From assembly GCF_900109295.1 (NCBI RefSeq), contig NZ_FOIZ01000002.1:620001-684000 (forward strand): a stretch of 64,000 nt of DNA, in the 5' to 3' direction. The notes under the pieces are model-generated. The model was not told the origin of the DNA and did no database searches. It saw only the letters and a list, made by a program, of their open reading frames with translations. This DNA is from Cognatiyoonia koreensis. GTDB lineage: Bacteria; Pseudomonadota; Alphaproteobacteria; Rhodobacterales; Rhodobacteraceae. How positions within the stretch are numbered: the stretch's first letter is position 1; each line of letters starts with the position of its first letter. The translations under genes were made by a program, and so were the position numbers. Below are positions 1 to 9,786 of the stretch, in pieces.

Positions 1-1079
1 TCGAATTCGGCCTGACGACGCTTGGATTCTTCTTCTTCAGTTAGAATGTCGATATCAAGACCGGTAAGCTGCGATGCCAGACGCACGTTTTGACCACGGC
101 GACCGATGGCAAGCGAGAGCTGCTCTTCGGGAACGACGACCTCGATCTTGCCAGCCTCTTCGTCCAGAACGACCTTGGACACCTCGGCAGGCTGAAGCGC
201 GTTCACAAGGAACGTTGGCATGTCCTCGTTCCAAGGGATAATGTCGATCTTTTCGCCTTGCAGTTCGTTAACAACAGCCTGAACGCGGGAACCACGCATA
301 CCAACGCAAGCACCGACAGGATCGATGGAGTTGTCATAGGAAATCACGGCAATCTTCGCGCGTGAACCGGGATCACGTGCAACGGCTTTGATTTCGATGA
401 TCCCTTCGTATATTTCAGGCACTTCCATCTTGAAAAGCTCTGCCATGAATTCCGGTGCCGTGCGCGACAGGAAGATCTGGGGCCCACGCTGCTCGCGGCG
501 AACTTCTTTGATGTAGCAACGGATACGATCGTTTGGGCGATAGGCCTCGCGACCGATCTTTTCGTTGCGGCGCAGGATTGCCTCTCCGGCACCGACATCG
601 ACGATGACGTTGCCGTATTCTTCGCGTTTGACCTGTGCGTTGATGATCGTACCGGCGCGATCCTTGAATTCTTCGTACTGCTTGTCACGCTCTGCTTCGC
701 GAACCTTCTGGAGGATAACCTGCTTTGCAGATTGGGCGGCAATCCGGCCAAGTTCGACAGGTGGCACTTCTTCGACATAAGTGTCACCGATCTGCGGATC
801 ATCAAGATACTGCTTGGCCTGCTCGATGGTCATTTCCGCCTGATAGTTCTCAAGCTCTTCTTCATCGACGACTGTGCGCACGCGCGTAAATGTGGCGCGA
901 CCTGTCTTGCGATCGATCGACACGCGAATATCCATTTCCGCGCCGTAACGGGATTTGGCAGCACGGGCGAGCGATTCTTCCATCGCTTCGACAACAAGAC
1001 CAGCTTCAATGTTCTTTTCGCGGGCAACAGCTTCGGCTGTCTGCAAAAGCTCAAGCTGGTTGGCAGAGGTAATCGCCAT
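1..1079 (-). CDS. nusA: transcription termination/antitermination factor NusA (3' end outside window)
   Basis: NusA binds RNA polymerase and nascent RNA and controls pausing, termination and antitermination. The 359 visible codons start at [12 protein letters not shown] and cover the N-terminal polymerase-binding domain, the S1 domain and two KH domains (KH-type stretches GMRGSRVQAVVNEL and GRRGQNVRLASQLTG near the end). The window edge cuts the gene after a Glu-rich segment, so the acidic C-terminal part is missing only from view. The ATG overlaps the rimP stop by one base (TGATG), which implies translational coupling. The order rimP-nusA is the usual bacterial one, with infB expected further on beyond base 1. 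Confidence 0.96.
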   Translation of the reverse strand, partial: MAITSANQLELLQTAEAVAREKNIEAGLVVEAMEESLARAAKSRYGAEMDIRVSIDRKTGRATFTRVRTVVDEEELENYQAEMTIEQAKQYLDDPQIGDTYVEEVPPVELGRIAAQSAKQVILQKVREAERDKQYEEFKDRAGTIINAQVKREEYGNVIVDVGAGEAILRRNEKIGREAYRPNDRIRCYIKEVRREQRGPQIFLSRTAPEFMAELFKMEVPEIYEGIIEIKAVARDPGSRAKIAVISYDNSIDPVGACVGMRGSRVQAVVNELQGEKIDIIPWNEDMPTFLVNALQPAEVSKVVLDEEAGKIEVVVPEEQLSLAIGRRGQNVRLASQLTGLDIDILTEEEESKRRQAEF

Positions 1080-1714
1080 CAGTTCTTCTCCTTTTTCGCC
1101 TTGCTGGGGCGCTTTTTCGATTTGCCTGTTTTGGCAGGGGCAACGTTTTCGTCACTGTCGATGATCGTTTCGATCTCATCGAACTGGGATTCATCAATCT
1201 GGCCGGCGTCCTTGCGGCCCTTCAATACATCGCGGATCAGCTCGTCTGTCAGGATCAGCTTTGCATCGGTCAACCATTCGAACTTGAGGCCGATTGTACC
1301 TTCTTCGATCTCGATCAGCACTTCGTCGCCATCCACACCAGCTAGTTGGCCTTTGAAACGACGGCGGCCATCAATAAGTTGTTCAGTTTCAATCTTGGCT
1401 TCAAACCCTTCCCACTGCGCAAAGTCTTTCAGACGGGTCAGGGGTCGGTCGATACCGGGAGAGGAAACCTCGAGGTTATAAGCATCAAGAATGGGGTCTT
1501 CGACATCGAGCACTGCACTTACCGCGGTCGAGATCTGGCCGCATTCATCGACTTCAATCGTACCATCCGGTTTTTGCGCCATGATCTGAAGGATCGTATC
1601 CTTGCCTGACATCAACCGGATCCGCACGACTTCGAAACCCATGTCTTCGATGACCGGGGTGATGATTTCGGCGATGCGGCGATCAATGGCCGCTTTGGCG
1701 ATCATGTCGTTCAT
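1079..1714 (-). CDS. rimP: ribosome maturation factor RimP
   Basis: RimP helps mature the 30S ribosomal subunit. The protein shows the typical N-terminal half with the stretch [16 protein letters not shown] [18 protein letters not shown] and a C-terminal SH3-like barrel, followed by a Lys-rich tail. I chose the ATG at 1714 ([14 protein letters not shown], 211 residues); an in-frame GTG at 1729 is possible but directly touches the T-run of a terminator hairpin. The gene is first in the rimP-nusA operon. A strong intrinsic terminator lies only 15 bases before this ATG, which is odd for a gene that needs to be transcribed (see findings). Confidence 0.95.
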   Translation of the reverse strand: MNDMIAKAAIDRRIAEIITPVIEDMGFEVVRIRLMSGKDTILQIMAQKPDGTIEVDECGQISTAVSAVLDVEDPILDAYNLEVSSPGIDRPLTRLKDFAQWEGFEAKIETEQLIDGRRRFKGQLAGVDGDEVLIEIEEGTIGLKFEWLTDAKLILTDELIRDVLKGRKDAGQIDESQFDEIETIIDSDENVAPAKTGKSKKRPSKAKKEKN

Positions 1715-1729
1715 ATCAAGTCCAAGCAC

Positions 1730-1753
1730 AAAAAAACGGGCGCGCGGCCCGTT
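1730..1753 (-). terminator. intrinsic terminator or attenuator just upstream of rimP
   Basis: Read on the minus strand there is a perfect 7-bp stem (AACGGGC / GCCCGTT) with loop CGCGC followed at once by a run of T. It can end transcripts from speD. It is also so close to rimP (15 bases before its ATG) that a rimP promoter must lie upstream of it in 1754-1860, which would make it a candidate attenuator of the rimP-nusA operon. Confidence 0.75.
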
Positions 1754-1860
1754 GCGATTTCGGTGGTGCAGGGGGTGGAAGCCTGCGCCGCTGTGACGTC
1801 TACATACGCATCAGGAACTGAGTCTGCAAGGGGCAGTGTCCGCCAGCGTCAGACTTGGGC

Positions 1861-2256
1861 TTATTCGCCCATCGCCTCTTCCAATACCATCTCCCCCCGC
1901 TTCAGCGTCGTTACGCGTTCAGCACTAGGTGCAAAGAACGCGCGCAATACAGCTAGGCTCTTGAGTGGCTCCGCATCACCGCACATGAATATATCGACGG
2001 CTGCATAGCCATGTTCGGGCCATGTGTGGATCGAAATATGGGACTCTGCGAGCAGCGCGACACCGGTGTAGCCATGCCGCATTCCGAAATCATGGAGTTT
2101 CACATCAAGAACAACCGCACCTGCGGCCCTTGCGGCATCTCGCAAGACCGACGCAGTTTCAGCGCTCTCCGTCAAATGCGTTGCTCCGTGGAATTCAACG
2201 ATCACGTGCTGGCCCAAGGGGCCGGGTGTCAGGTTGGTCTTGGATTGAACGTTCAT
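1861..2256 (-). CDS. speD: S-adenosylmethionine decarboxylase proenzyme
   Basis: SpeD decarboxylates S-adenosylmethionine to give the aminopropyl donor for spermidine synthesis. At 131 residues it has the length of the short (Bacillus/archaeal type, class 1B) family. The proenzyme self-cleaves between Glu71 and Ser72 in AESHISIHTWPE, where Ser72 becomes the pyruvoyl cofactor; His77 and Cys92 (DIFMCG) match the family catalytic residues. The gene stands alone between the rimP operon and the ABC importer, with terminators on both sides (1730-1753 downstream, 2364-2398 for the gene upstream), so it is probably monocistronic with its promoter in 2257-2363. Confidence 0.95.
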   Translation of the reverse strand: MNVQSKTNLTPGPLGQHVIVEFHGATHLTESAETASVLRDAARAAGAVVLDVKLHDFGMRHGYTGVALLAESHISIHTWPEHGYAAVDIFMCGDAEPLKSLAVLRAFFAPSAERVTTLKRGEMVLEEAMGE

Positions 2257-2363
2257 ATCGGGCCGGCAAATCCTTTACGGCTTCAAACTGTCTTATTTGG
2301 TCAGCGAGTGAAACGGATTTCCGACGCCGAGAAGCGAGGGAGACGCAACCTGTGACATATGCC

Positions 2364-2398
2364 ACAAAAAAAGCGCCCCGCCTGACGGTGGGACGCTT
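2364..2398 (-). terminator. intrinsic terminator of the ABC importer operon
   Basis: On the minus strand a 12-bp stem with one mismatch and a GTCA loop (AAGCGTCCCACC / GGCGGGGCGCTT) is followed by seven T residues. It lies 26 bases after the stop of the binding-protein gene and separates that operon from speD. Confidence 0.85.
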
Positions 2399-2423
2399 CG
2401 AATTCACTGGACCTTTTCAGTGC

Positions 2424-3968
2424 CTATGCGACGGACCAACGTTCTGCCATACGAGCGTTGTCCATCTGCCAGAGATTTCCGACCGTGTCTGGAGACATGA
2501 TTCGGTTGTTCACAGCCTGTACGTAATTGGCGAACATCGGTATCAAAACGCCGCCTTCGTCACGCAGGATCTGCTGCATTTCACCATACTGCTCGCGACG
2601 TTTGTCGCTATCCAGCTCGGCACGGGCTGCATAAAGCAGTTCCTGGAAACGTGCATTGTCCCACTGACTGTCATTCCAAGGCACACCTGCCTCATAGGCC
2701 GTCGAGAACATCCAGTCTTCTGTCGCACGACCGGACCAATAGCACGCGCAGAACGGCTTTTGGAGCCAGACGTTCGACCAATAGCCGTCAGCTGGTTCCT
2801 GGATCACGTTCAGATTGATGCCGCCTGCAGAAGCAGACGCCTGATAGAGCTGTGCTGCATCGACCGCACCTTCAAATGCGGCATTGGACGCCGACAGATT
2901 GATGTCGAGGCTATCGAGGCCCGCTTCCTTGAGGTGGAACTTTGCTTTGTCCGGATCATAAGCAAGTTGCTCCATGTCGCTGGCAAAATACTGGTTTGCA
3001 GGACCGATCGGCGTGTCGTTGGCCACTTGTCCATGACCAAACAGGATTTTGTCGACCATTTCCTGGCGGTTGATGCCGTATTTTAGCGCTTTGCGCACGT
3101 TCACGTCGTTGAACGGTGCGGTCTGCGTGTGCATTGGGAAGGTGTAGTGCTGGTTGCCCGTGACTTCCTGAATTCGCAATGCAGGGTTGGCCTTCAAGAG
3201 TGCTTCGGTCGCGAAATCAATCCGGTTGATCGTATCAACCTGACCGGTCATCAACGCGTTCATCCGGGCCGTATTATCGTTGATCGCGATATATTCGATT
3301 TCGTCGAAGAACCCAGCATCTTCACCTTTGTAATGGCTGTCGACGCGCGAGGCTGTCATGCGCACGCCTGGATCGAATGCGGTCACCTGATAGAGACCCG
3401 TACCAATGCCCTGAGCAATCGCTTCTTCGATCTGTCCGGCTGGATACATCAGGATGTGATAGTCTGACATCAGATAGGGGAAATCAGCATTACCGGCGGC
3501 GAGCGTAAACTGGACCTGATGATCGGTGATCTTCTTCATCTCAGCGATATTTTCAACAATCGGCTTGGCAGCAGACTTTGATTCCTCACCAAGGTGCATC
3601 TGAAGTGACTCAAGCACATCGTCAGCACCGAAGGCCTTGCCGTTATGGAACGTCACGCCCTGGCGCAGGTTGAAGGTCCAGGTCTTTGCATCGGCAGATG
3701 CTTCCCAGCTTTCAGCCAGCTCGCCAACAAGCGAACCGTCTGCTGCAACTTCGGTCAGGCAATCGAAGACTGTACCGTGCGCAGAAGCAATCATGAAGAT
3801 GTCCGAATGCGTGCGCCCATCCCAGCTGTCGGATGTGTTTGCACCACCCAAACCAGCGGTCAACTTTCCGCCACGCTTTGCTTGCGCGCGCAGTGGCATG
3901 CCCGTCAGGCTGAGTACACCTGCAGCGGCACCCGTTTTGAGCAAGCCGCGTCTACTAATTCCATACAT
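2424..3968 (-). CDS. ABC transporter substrate-binding protein, SBP_bac_5 family, Tat-exported
   Basis: This is the periplasmic binding protein of a peptide/opine/nickel-type importer. It begins with a twin-arginine signal (SRRGLLKTGAAAGVLSL, then an AQA cleavage site near residue 30) and has the family layout: an N-terminal lobe with ELAESWEASADAKTWTF and LRQGVTFHNGKAFGADDV, and the characteristic C-terminal lobe. The 514-residue length is normal. A GGGAG ribosome site lies 8 bases before the ATG. It is the last gene of the leftward operon permease-permease-ATPase-SBP, and a terminator follows. The family is certain; the substrate cannot be read from the sequence, and a peptide is only the default guess. 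Confidence 0.9.
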   Translation of the reverse strand: MYGISRRGLLKTGAAAGVLSLTGMPLRAQAKRGGKLTAGLGGANTSDSWDGRTHSDIFMIASAHGTVFDCLTEVAADGSLVGELAESWEASADAKTWTFNLRQGVTFHNGKAFGADDVLESLQMHLGEESKSAAKPIVENIAEMKKITDHQVQFTLAAGNADFPYLMSDYHILMYPAGQIEEAIAQGIGTGLYQVTAFDPGVRMTASRVDSHYKGEDAGFFDEIEYIAINDNTARMNALMTGQVDTINRIDFATEALLKANPALRIQEVTGNQHYTFPMHTQTAPFNDVNVRKALKYGINRQEMVDKILFGHGQVANDTPIGPANQYFASDMEQLAYDPDKAKFHLKEAGLDSLDINLSASNAAFEGAVDAAQLYQASASAGGINLNVIQEPADGYWSNVWLQKPFCACYWSGRATEDWMFSTAYEAGVPWNDSQWDNARFQELLYAARAELDSDKRREQYGEMQQILRDEGGVLIPMFANYVQAVNNRIMSPDTVGNLWQMDNARMAERWSVA

Positions 3969-4040
3969 ATGTCTTCTCCCTAGTTTTCTTTTTCGGACGA
4001 TACTTCGCCCGCTTCGCCGCCCTTTGGCAGGTGATTCGCG

Positions 4041-5687
4041 TTACATCTTATCAACAGCAGCGTCGCCGATGTTATCAACTCCGCGTTCTGCGAGCAGATA
4101 AGTGAGCCAGTCCGGGTCCATTTCGGGGACCGAGGACAAAAGCAGATCTGTATAGGCGTGATGTGGTGGCGTGAACATGTCGTCTTTCATCCCTTGTTCT
4201 ACAACGCGCCCATCTTTCATCACCACAACTTCGTCAGCGATCGCTTTCACGGTCGCAAGGTCATGGGTGATAAACATATAGGATAGCGATAGTTGATCCT
4301 GCAATCGCGCCAGCAGTCGCAAGATACCCTCGGCGACCAACTGATCGAGTGCAGACGTTACTTCGTCGCAGATGATGAACTTAGGGTCCGCGGCAAGCGC
4401 GCGCGCAATACCGATCCGTTGCTTTTGTCCGCCCGAAAGCTCTGAGGGAAGGCGGTCGTAGTACGTCGCCGGGTCTAGTTCGATCTGATCCATCAATTCA
4501 TCGACGCGACGGCGTTTTTCTTTCCCGCGCAAGCCCAGATAGAACTGAACCGGGCGCGCAATGATATCGCCTACGCAGACACGCGGGTTTAGCGCAGTAT
4601 CGGCCATCTGATAAATCATCTGCACTTGCCGCAACTGGTCCTTAGACCGTTTGCGATAATCCGCAGGAACAGCTTCACCGTCGAACGCGATGTGCCCCGA
4701 TGTAGGTGGCAACAGACCTGTGATGCAGCGCGCGGTCGTTGATTTACCTGATCCAGATTCACCTACGACTGCGACAGTCCGACCCGCATGCATATCGAAA
4801 CTGACATCATGCAGTACAGGGACCTTTCCGTAGGCGGCATCGACATTGCAAACGCTAACCACCGGCACGGCACCTGCGACAACCGGTGTTTTCAATGGTC
4901 GCTGGAAACTGCGTACTGCCCAAAGCGATTTTGTATAGTCTTCTTGTGGGTTCTGAAGCATCGAACGAGTATCCGACGTTTCAACCTCGTCGCCCTTTAA
5001 CAGAACCTTTATGGTGTCGGCCATCTGCGCCACGACAGCGAGGTCATGTGTGATGTAAATCGCTGCGGTATCATATTCTTCGACGATCTGGCGGATCGCG
5101 GCAAGAACTTCGATCTGGGTCGTGACATCAAGCGCAGTGGTTGGTTCGTCGAAGATAATCAGATCAGGCCGGCAGGACATGGCCATAGCCGTCATCGCTC
5201 GCTGCAACTGTCCACCTGATACCTGATGCGGATAGCGGAACCCGATTTGGTCGGGATCGGGCAAACGCAATTTGCGATAAAGCTCTTGCCCGTCTGCCAT
5301 ACTCTCTGCCTTTGACATGACGCCGTGCTGCACCGGACCTTCGATATGCTGGTCGATGATCTTATGCGCGGGATTGAAGCTGGCGGCGGCAGACTGCGCA
5401 ACGTATGCAATCCGCTTACCCAACAAGTCGCGTTTTACTGCTGCGGAAGCTGTCAAAAGATCGATACCGTCGAAGAAGACAGACCCCTTCGAGATACGTA
5501 CACCGTCACGGGTGTAACCCATTGCCGCCAGACCCAGCGTTGATTTGCCAGCACCGGACTCACCGATTAGGCCCAACACCTCACCACGTTTGAGGTCAAG
5601 ATCCACTCCATTGATGATCGGGTTCCAGTTTTCATCAGATCGGCCTTCGAGCCAAATATCTCGGATTTTAACAAGCTGATCGGTCAT
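4041..5687 (-). CDS. ABC importer double ATPase (DppD-DppF type fusion)
   Basis: The protein powers uptake by the importer and carries two complete ABC domains in one chain, as in YejF or GsiA. Domain 1 has Walker [10 protein letters not shown] (about residues 42-50), signature VSGGQLQR and Walker [13 protein letters not shown]. Domain 2, from about residue 285, has [17 protein letters not shown] and [12 protein letters not shown]. The second half also has the oligopeptide-type C-terminal extension. Its start overlaps the stop of the permease gene before it by 4 bases (ATGA), so the two are translationally coupled. It belongs to the four-gene importer operon. Confidence 0.93.
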   Translation of the reverse strand: MTDQLVKIRDIWLEGRSDENWNPIINGVDLDLKRGEVLGLIGESGAGKSTLGLAAMGYTRDGVRISKGSVFFDGIDLLTASAAVKRDLLGKRIAYVAQSAAASFNPAHKIIDQHIEGPVQHGVMSKAESMADGQELYRKLRLPDPDQIGFRYPHQVSGGQLQRAMTAMAMSCRPDLIIFDEPTTALDVTTQIEVLAAIRQIVEEYDTAAIYITHDLAVVAQMADTIKVLLKGDEVETSDTRSMLQNPQEDYTKSLWAVRSFQRPLKTPVVAGAVPVVSVCNVDAAYGKVPVLHDVSFDMHAGRTVAVVGESGSGKSTTARCITGLLPPTSGHIAFDGEAVPADYRKRSKDQLRQVQMIYQMADTALNPRVCVGDIIARPVQFYLGLRGKEKRRRVDELMDQIELDPATYYDRLPSELSGGQKQRIGIARALAADPKFIICDEVTSALDQLVAEGILRLLARLQDQLSLSYMFITHDLATVKAIADEVVVMKDGRVVEQGMKDDMFTPPHHAYTDLLLSSVPEMDPDWLTYLLAERGVDNIGDAAVDKM

Positions 5688-6886
5688 TCTTTCAGCCCCG
5701 ATGATTTATGCAGCATCCAGTCCACGACGAAGTTAACCGCAATGGTCAGCAAAGCAATGGCCCCCGCCGCCAAGAGCGGCGGAGTGGCACCAAGCGGTGC
5801 GAAGGTTGCAAATGAAATCAACGACGCACTGTCGCGTACCATTGTGCCCCAGTCGGCCAACGGTGGCTGAATACCGACACCCAAAAAGGACAGTGCGGCG
5901 ATGGTCAGAAATACAAAGCAGAACCGCAGGCCGAATTCGGCAAGCAATGGTGCGGTGGCATTTGGCAGGATTTCTTTGAAGACGAGATATCCAAGCCCCT
6001 CACCACGTAGTTTGGCTGCTTCGATATAGTCCATGACGACGATGTTTTGACCGACCGCACGGGCCAAACGATAGACGCGCGTACTGTCGATCACAGCGAT
6101 GATAATCACCATGAAAACAGTTAATGGAACACCAATCTGCGGAGCCCAAACGCTTGCAATTGTCATGAGCAGCAAGGCGAAGATAAGTGATGGGATCGCC
6201 ATGAGCACATCGACCGCACGCGAGAGCAGTTGATCAAGCCAACCGCCAAGCGTCGCTGCAAGAAATCCAAGCGTGCCACCAAGGAAAAATGCCAACAACG
6301 TCGTCACGAAGGCGATCCCGACAGTATTCTGCGCCCCGTAGATAAGGCGCGAGAGGATATCTCGCCCGATTTTGTCAGTGCCAAGCAAGTAGTCCGGGTT
6401 GCCGCCCATCGCCGGATCTCCACCGGCGATGACGTTCGCCGCAACACCCTGAAGAATCTCGTCTTGACCATGGGGTGCAATGGCACCCGCAAAAACGGCC
6501 AAAATAATATATACGATGATTATCAGAATGCCGAATGCAGCTGTTAGTGGCATCGTCCGGAACAGCTTTCGCGTCGCCTGCGTTCCGACCTGACGTCCCA
6601 GCAGACGAAACACCCAAGCAGCTGCTGCTGACACCAAAAAGAACTGGATCAGAAAACCAAGGAAGAAGAACTTGTTCGCGACGGCTGGATCATCGCTGCG
6701 TGATTGCAGGAATGCCCAGACCAGCCAAGACAGCAGCGCAGCACCAAGGACATAACCGAACGCGACGCCAAATGGCATGTCACGGAAACGTGGGGCGTTC
6801 GACGTAGCCATTTGACCTGCATAGCGCAGCACCCAAGCCGTGCCTGCCATGAGAAAAAGTGCGCCTGCGAGCCACAATACCGTCAT
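5684..6886 (-). CDS. ABC importer permease, DppC type, with extra N-terminal membrane segments
   Basis: This is the second inner-membrane subunit of the importer. The C-terminal 280 residues are a normal DppC-type permease with a membrane segment before FAGAIAPHGQDEI, the GTDKIGRDILSRLIYG motif and the EAAKLRGEG coupling loop. In front of it are about 110 residues with three additional predicted membrane segments and short loops, making the protein 400 residues against a usual 280-310. The ATG overlaps the stop of the preceding permease gene by 4 bases. The transported substrate is unknown. Confidence 0.92.
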   Translation of the reverse strand: MTVLWLAGALFLMAGTAWVLRYAGQMATSNAPRFRDMPFGVAFGYVLGAALLSWLVWAFLQSRSDDPAVANKFFFLGFLIQFFLVSAAAAWVFRLLGRQVGTQATRKLFRTMPLTAAFGILIIIVYIILAVFAGAIAPHGQDEILQGVAANVIAGGDPAMGGNPDYLLGTDKIGRDILSRLIYGAQNTVGIAFVTTLLAFFLGGTLGFLAATLGGWLDQLLSRAVDVLMAIPSLIFALLLMTIASVWAPQIGVPLTVFMVIIIAVIDSTRVYRLARAVGQNIVVMDYIEAAKLRGEGLGYLVFKEILPNATAPLLAEFGLRFCFVFLTIAALSFLGVGIQPPLADWGTMVRDSASLISFATFAPLGATPPLLAAGAIALLTIAVNFVVDWMLHKSSGLKE

Positions 6887-7872
6887 TTCGGATGCCTCAA
6901 TCTTGGATTGGACAGGATCGACATGATGTCAGCCGTCAGGTTTAGTAGAATGTAGGCTGACGCGAAGATCAGGCAGCAGGCTTGAACAACAGGGATATCC
7001 CGAATCTTAACGCTATCGACAAACAGTTGGCCGATGCCAGGATAGACGAAAACCACTTCGACCACGACCACACCCGTGATCAGATAGGCAAGGTTCAAAG
7101 CAATTACATTGATGATCGGGGCCAAGGCATTCGGCAGCGCGTGTTTGACGATAACGCGTATTGGCGACAAACCCTTGAGCCGAGCCATCTCGATGTACGG
7201 ACTTGCCAGCAAATTGATGATTGCAGCGCGGGTCATCCGCATCATGTGGGCCGTGACCACCAAAGTCAGCGTCAATGCCGGCAACAGCGTTTTTTCAAGC
7301 CGCTCACCAAAAGGCATCCCATCATAAATATTGGACAGAGATGGAAGGATCGGGTTCAGGACCGCCAGAAAGAGGATCAGCAAGTATGCCATAAAGAATT
7401 CAGGCGAGCTTATCGAACTGAGTGTCAGGACGTTTGCAGCCCGGTCAAAAACCGTGTTCCGGTACAGCGCGGCCAAAATGCCCAAAGTGACTGCGACAGG
7501 TACAGCGATTGCGGCGGTCACACTGGCCAGGAAAATCGTATTCGCGAAACGTGGTGCAATCTGCTCGGCCACCGTGACGCTGCCAGCCCCACCCATCGCA
7601 TTGGCAAAATTCAACTGTGCAAAACTAGTGCCCAAATCACCGGTGAGCATGCCACCGAGCCATGTGAAATAGCGGGTGTAAAGTGGCTCATCCAAACCAA
7701 GATCACGTCGGATCGCTGCGACAGATTCAGGCGTTGCACCCTGCCCCAAGATGAGTTCAGCAAAGTCACCGGGCAACGCATTGACGGCAATAAAAATAAC
7801 GATGGAGATGACGAAAAGCGTAAGGAGCCCAAGCAGAAGGCGTTTGAAAATAATTGAAAGTACGTTCTGCAA
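6883..7872 (-). CDS. ABC importer permease, DppB type
   Basis: First gene of the importer operon and the first membrane subunit. It has the family N-terminus (short cytoplasmic start, first membrane segment LLLGLLTLFVISIVIF, ALPGDFAELILG), six membrane segments and the coupling motif EMARLKGLSPIRVIVKHALPN. The reading frame opens with TTG at 7872, which fits the usual start of the family; the ribosome site before it is weak. Sequence 7873-7984 upstream should hold the operon promoter, but I could not identify one. Confidence 0.92.
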   Translation of the reverse strand: MQNVLSIIFKRLLLGLLTLFVISIVIFIAVNALPGDFAELILGQGATPESVAAIRRDLGLDEPLYTRYFTWLGGMLTGDLGTSFAQLNFANAMGGAGSVTVAEQIAPRFANTIFLASVTAAIAVPVAVTLGILAALYRNTVFDRAANVLTLSSISSPEFFMAYLLILFLAVLNPILPSLSNIYDGMPFGERLEKTLLPALTLTLVVTAHMMRMTRAAIINLLASPYIEMARLKGLSPIRVIVKHALPNALAPIINVIALNLAYLITGVVVVEVVFVYPGIGQLFVDSVKIRDIPVVQACCLIFASAYILLNLTADIMSILSNPRLRHPK

Positions 7873-7984
7873 CGGTTCTTCAGTCCCTCGTAGCTTCAGT
7901 TACCTTAACGGTTGATGGCACCCTGTAAAGCCTAGGCAGCTAGCGCTGACGGAAAGTGCGGGCATCCGACAGATTATCGGAAGG

Positions 7985-8974
7985 TTAAAGCCCCAACAGC
8001 TTACGCTGGCTTGCAAACCGGTCCATAGCATTGACCAATTCCGCACTGATCCGCGGTTCAGAAAGCGCGTGTCCGGCACGCGGGATCATGCGCAACTTGG
8101 CTTCGGGCCATCTTGCAGATAGTGCATATGCCGATTCCGGGGGGCAAATCATGTCAAACCGACCCTGCACAATCACGCCGGGGATATGCGCGACGCGGTC
8201 CATCCGATCAAGAATCTGCTGGTCGTCTGCCAAAAAACCGCCGTTTTTGAAGTAGTGGTTTTCAATTCGCGAGAATGCACGCGCGTATTCAGCAGGGCTT
8301 TCGCCGGTAACCCCATCACTATCAATTGACGCCAAAGCGTTTTCCCAAGCCGCCCAAGATCGGGCAAAGCGGGTTTCCTGCGTCAGATCACCGGAAAAGA
8401 GCCGTTTGTGATAGGCCCCGATCATGTCGTCACGCTCATCCTCGGGAATGGGCTTTGTAAATTTGGCCCAAAGATCCGGCCAGAACCGACCGGCACCTCC
8501 ACCATAGAACCAGTCCAGCTCGCGTTTTGTCATCAGGAATACGCCGCGCACGACCATGGCCGCGGTGCGATCCGGATGGGATTGCCCGTAAATAAGCGAG
8601 AGCGTCGCCCCCCAGCTACCACCAAAAACGATCCAGCGGTCGATCCCAAGCACATCGCGGATATGTTCGATGTCACGAACCAGATGCCATGTTGTATTTT
8701 GTTCAACCCGCGCGTGCGGTCGCGATCTTCCACATCCGCGCTGGTCAAAAAGAACGATCCGATAGTGCGCGGGGTCAAAGTATCGGCGCATGGCAGGGCT
8801 GCAACCACCTCCCGGCCCACCGTGAAATACGACAACGGGCATCCCATCGGGATTACCACATTGTTCGACGTAGATACGGTGGCCGTCTCCGACATCCAGC
8901 ATCCGTTGATCAAACGGATCAATGCTGGGATATAAATGCGCCACCGCGCTCTTTTGGCTCACCATTTTGTCCAT
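7985..8974 (-). CDS. pip: prolyl aminopeptidase (proline iminopeptidase), alpha/beta hydrolase
   Basis: The enzyme removes N-terminal proline from peptides in the cytoplasm. It has the family hallmarks: [19 protein letters not shown] near the start, the oxyanion motif [32 protein letters not shown], the nucleophile elbow [10 protein letters not shown], and a catalytic His in RAGHALSEP near the end. I chose the ATG at 8974 ([17 protein letters not shown], 329 residues); 8965 is nearly as good, and longer versions would run through the divergent ubiG start. Only 52 bases separate it from ubiG on the other strand, so both promoters must be packed into or around that space. Confidence 0.93.
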   Translation of the reverse strand: MDKMVSQKSAVAHLYPSIDPFDQRMLDVGDGHRIYVEQCGNPDGMPVVVFHGGPGGGCSPAMRRYFDPAHYRIVLFDQRGCGRSRPHARVEQNTTWHLVRDIEHIRDVLGIDRWIVFGGSWGATLSLIYGQSHPDRTAAMVVRGVFLMTKRELDWFYGGGAGRFWPDLWAKFTKPIPEDERDDMIGAYHKRLFSGDLTQETRFARSWAAWENALASIDSDGVTGESPAEYARAFSRIENHYFKNGGFLADDQQILDRMDRVAHIPGVIVQGRFDMICPPESAYALSARWPEAKLRMIPRAGHALSEPRISAELVNAMDRFASQRKLLGL

Positions 8975-9026
8975 GATCGACCTATATAGCCTTACAACTG
9001 CAGAAACCATGACCCGGAGCCAACAA

Positions 9027-9779
9027 ATGCAAGCGCAAGCCACGAATACGGTAGACCCCGGAGAGATCGCCAAATTCGAAGCCATGGCTGCCGAATGGTG
9101 GGATCCTGCTGGCAAGTTCAAACCATTGCATATGATGAACCCTGTGCGTCTGGAATACATTACAAATCAGATCTCGGCGGAATTCGATCGTAACCTGAAA
9201 GCGGATAAGCCGTTCGAAGGGTTGCATATTCTGGATATTGGTTGCGGCGGGGGGTTGCTTTGCGAGCCCATGGCCCGCCTTGGGGCCACCGTCGTCGGGG
9301 CCGACGCAGCTGAGCGTAACATCCCCGTCGCGCAGATCCACGCCGAACAATCCGGTCTGGATATCGACTATCGCCACACCACTGCCGAAGCGATGGCGGA
9401 CGCAGGAGAGCAGTTCGATGTGGTCCTAAACATGGAAGTTGTAGAACACGTCGCTGATCCGCTGGGCTATCTGACAGCATGTCAGCAACTACTGAAACCG
9501 GGTGGGTTGCACTTATGTTCGACGATCAACCGGAATCCGAAGTCATTCGCGATGGCGATTGTCGGTGCCGAATGGGTGATGCGCTGGCTGCCAAAGGGGA
9601 CCCACGAATGGAAGAAATTCATTACCCCTGATGAGCTATTCAATCTGATTTCGAAGGCCGGAATGGAGCCTGTGGATCGCAAAGGCTACGTATTCAATTT
9701 CGCTAAGTTCACGTGGTCGATTTCGGATCGTGACCTGTCGGTCAACTATGTAACAGCTGCCCTGAAACCGGCTGATTAG
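9027..9779 (+). CDS. ubiG: ubiquinone biosynthesis O-methyltransferase UbiG
   Basis: UbiG carries out both O-methylations of ubiquinone synthesis using S-adenosylmethionine. The protein shows [15 protein letters not shown] near the N-terminus, motif [19 protein letters not shown], and [14 protein letters not shown], followed by the UbiG-specific C-terminal part with [14 protein letters not shown]. The ATG at 9027 is set by a GGAG ribosome site 7 bases upstream and gives 250 residues, normal for the family; the upstream ATG at 9009 lacks such a site. It converges with the histidine kinase gene at 9787. Confidence 0.95.
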   Translation: MQAQATNTVDPGEIAKFEAMAAEWWDPAGKFKPLHMMNPVRLEYITNQISAEFDRNLKADKPFEGLHILDIGCGGGLLCEPMARLGATVVGADAAERNIPVAQIHAEQSGLDIDYRHTTAEAMADAGEQFDVVLNMEVVEHVADPLGYLTACQQLLKPGGLHLCSTINRNPKSFAMAIVGAEWVMRWLPKGTHEWKKFITPDELFNLISKAGMEPVDRKGYVFNFAKFTWSISDRDLSVNYVTAALKPAD

Positions 9780-9786
9780 GTCCAAC

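Noticed and set aside
732..1481. Long plus-strand open frame of 249 codons
   Set aside because: It lies fully antisense to nusA and rimP, whose proteins are clearly recognisable; the translation has no family features.
1754..1860. Possible tRNA gene upstream of rimP, as in some other bacteria
   Set aside because: No T-loop or acceptor-stem pattern could be found on either strand.
2351..2366. Near-consensus Crp site TGTGA-N6-CCACA
   Set aside because: It has one mismatch and overlaps the terminator tail of the importer operon, so chance is likely.
2022..3086. Plus-strand open frame of 354 codons
   Set aside because: Antisense to speD and the binding-protein gene; it crosses a terminator and has no recognisable motif.
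6982..7857. Plus-strand open frame of 291 codons
   Set aside because: Antisense shadow of the DppB-type permease gene, with low-complexity polar composition.
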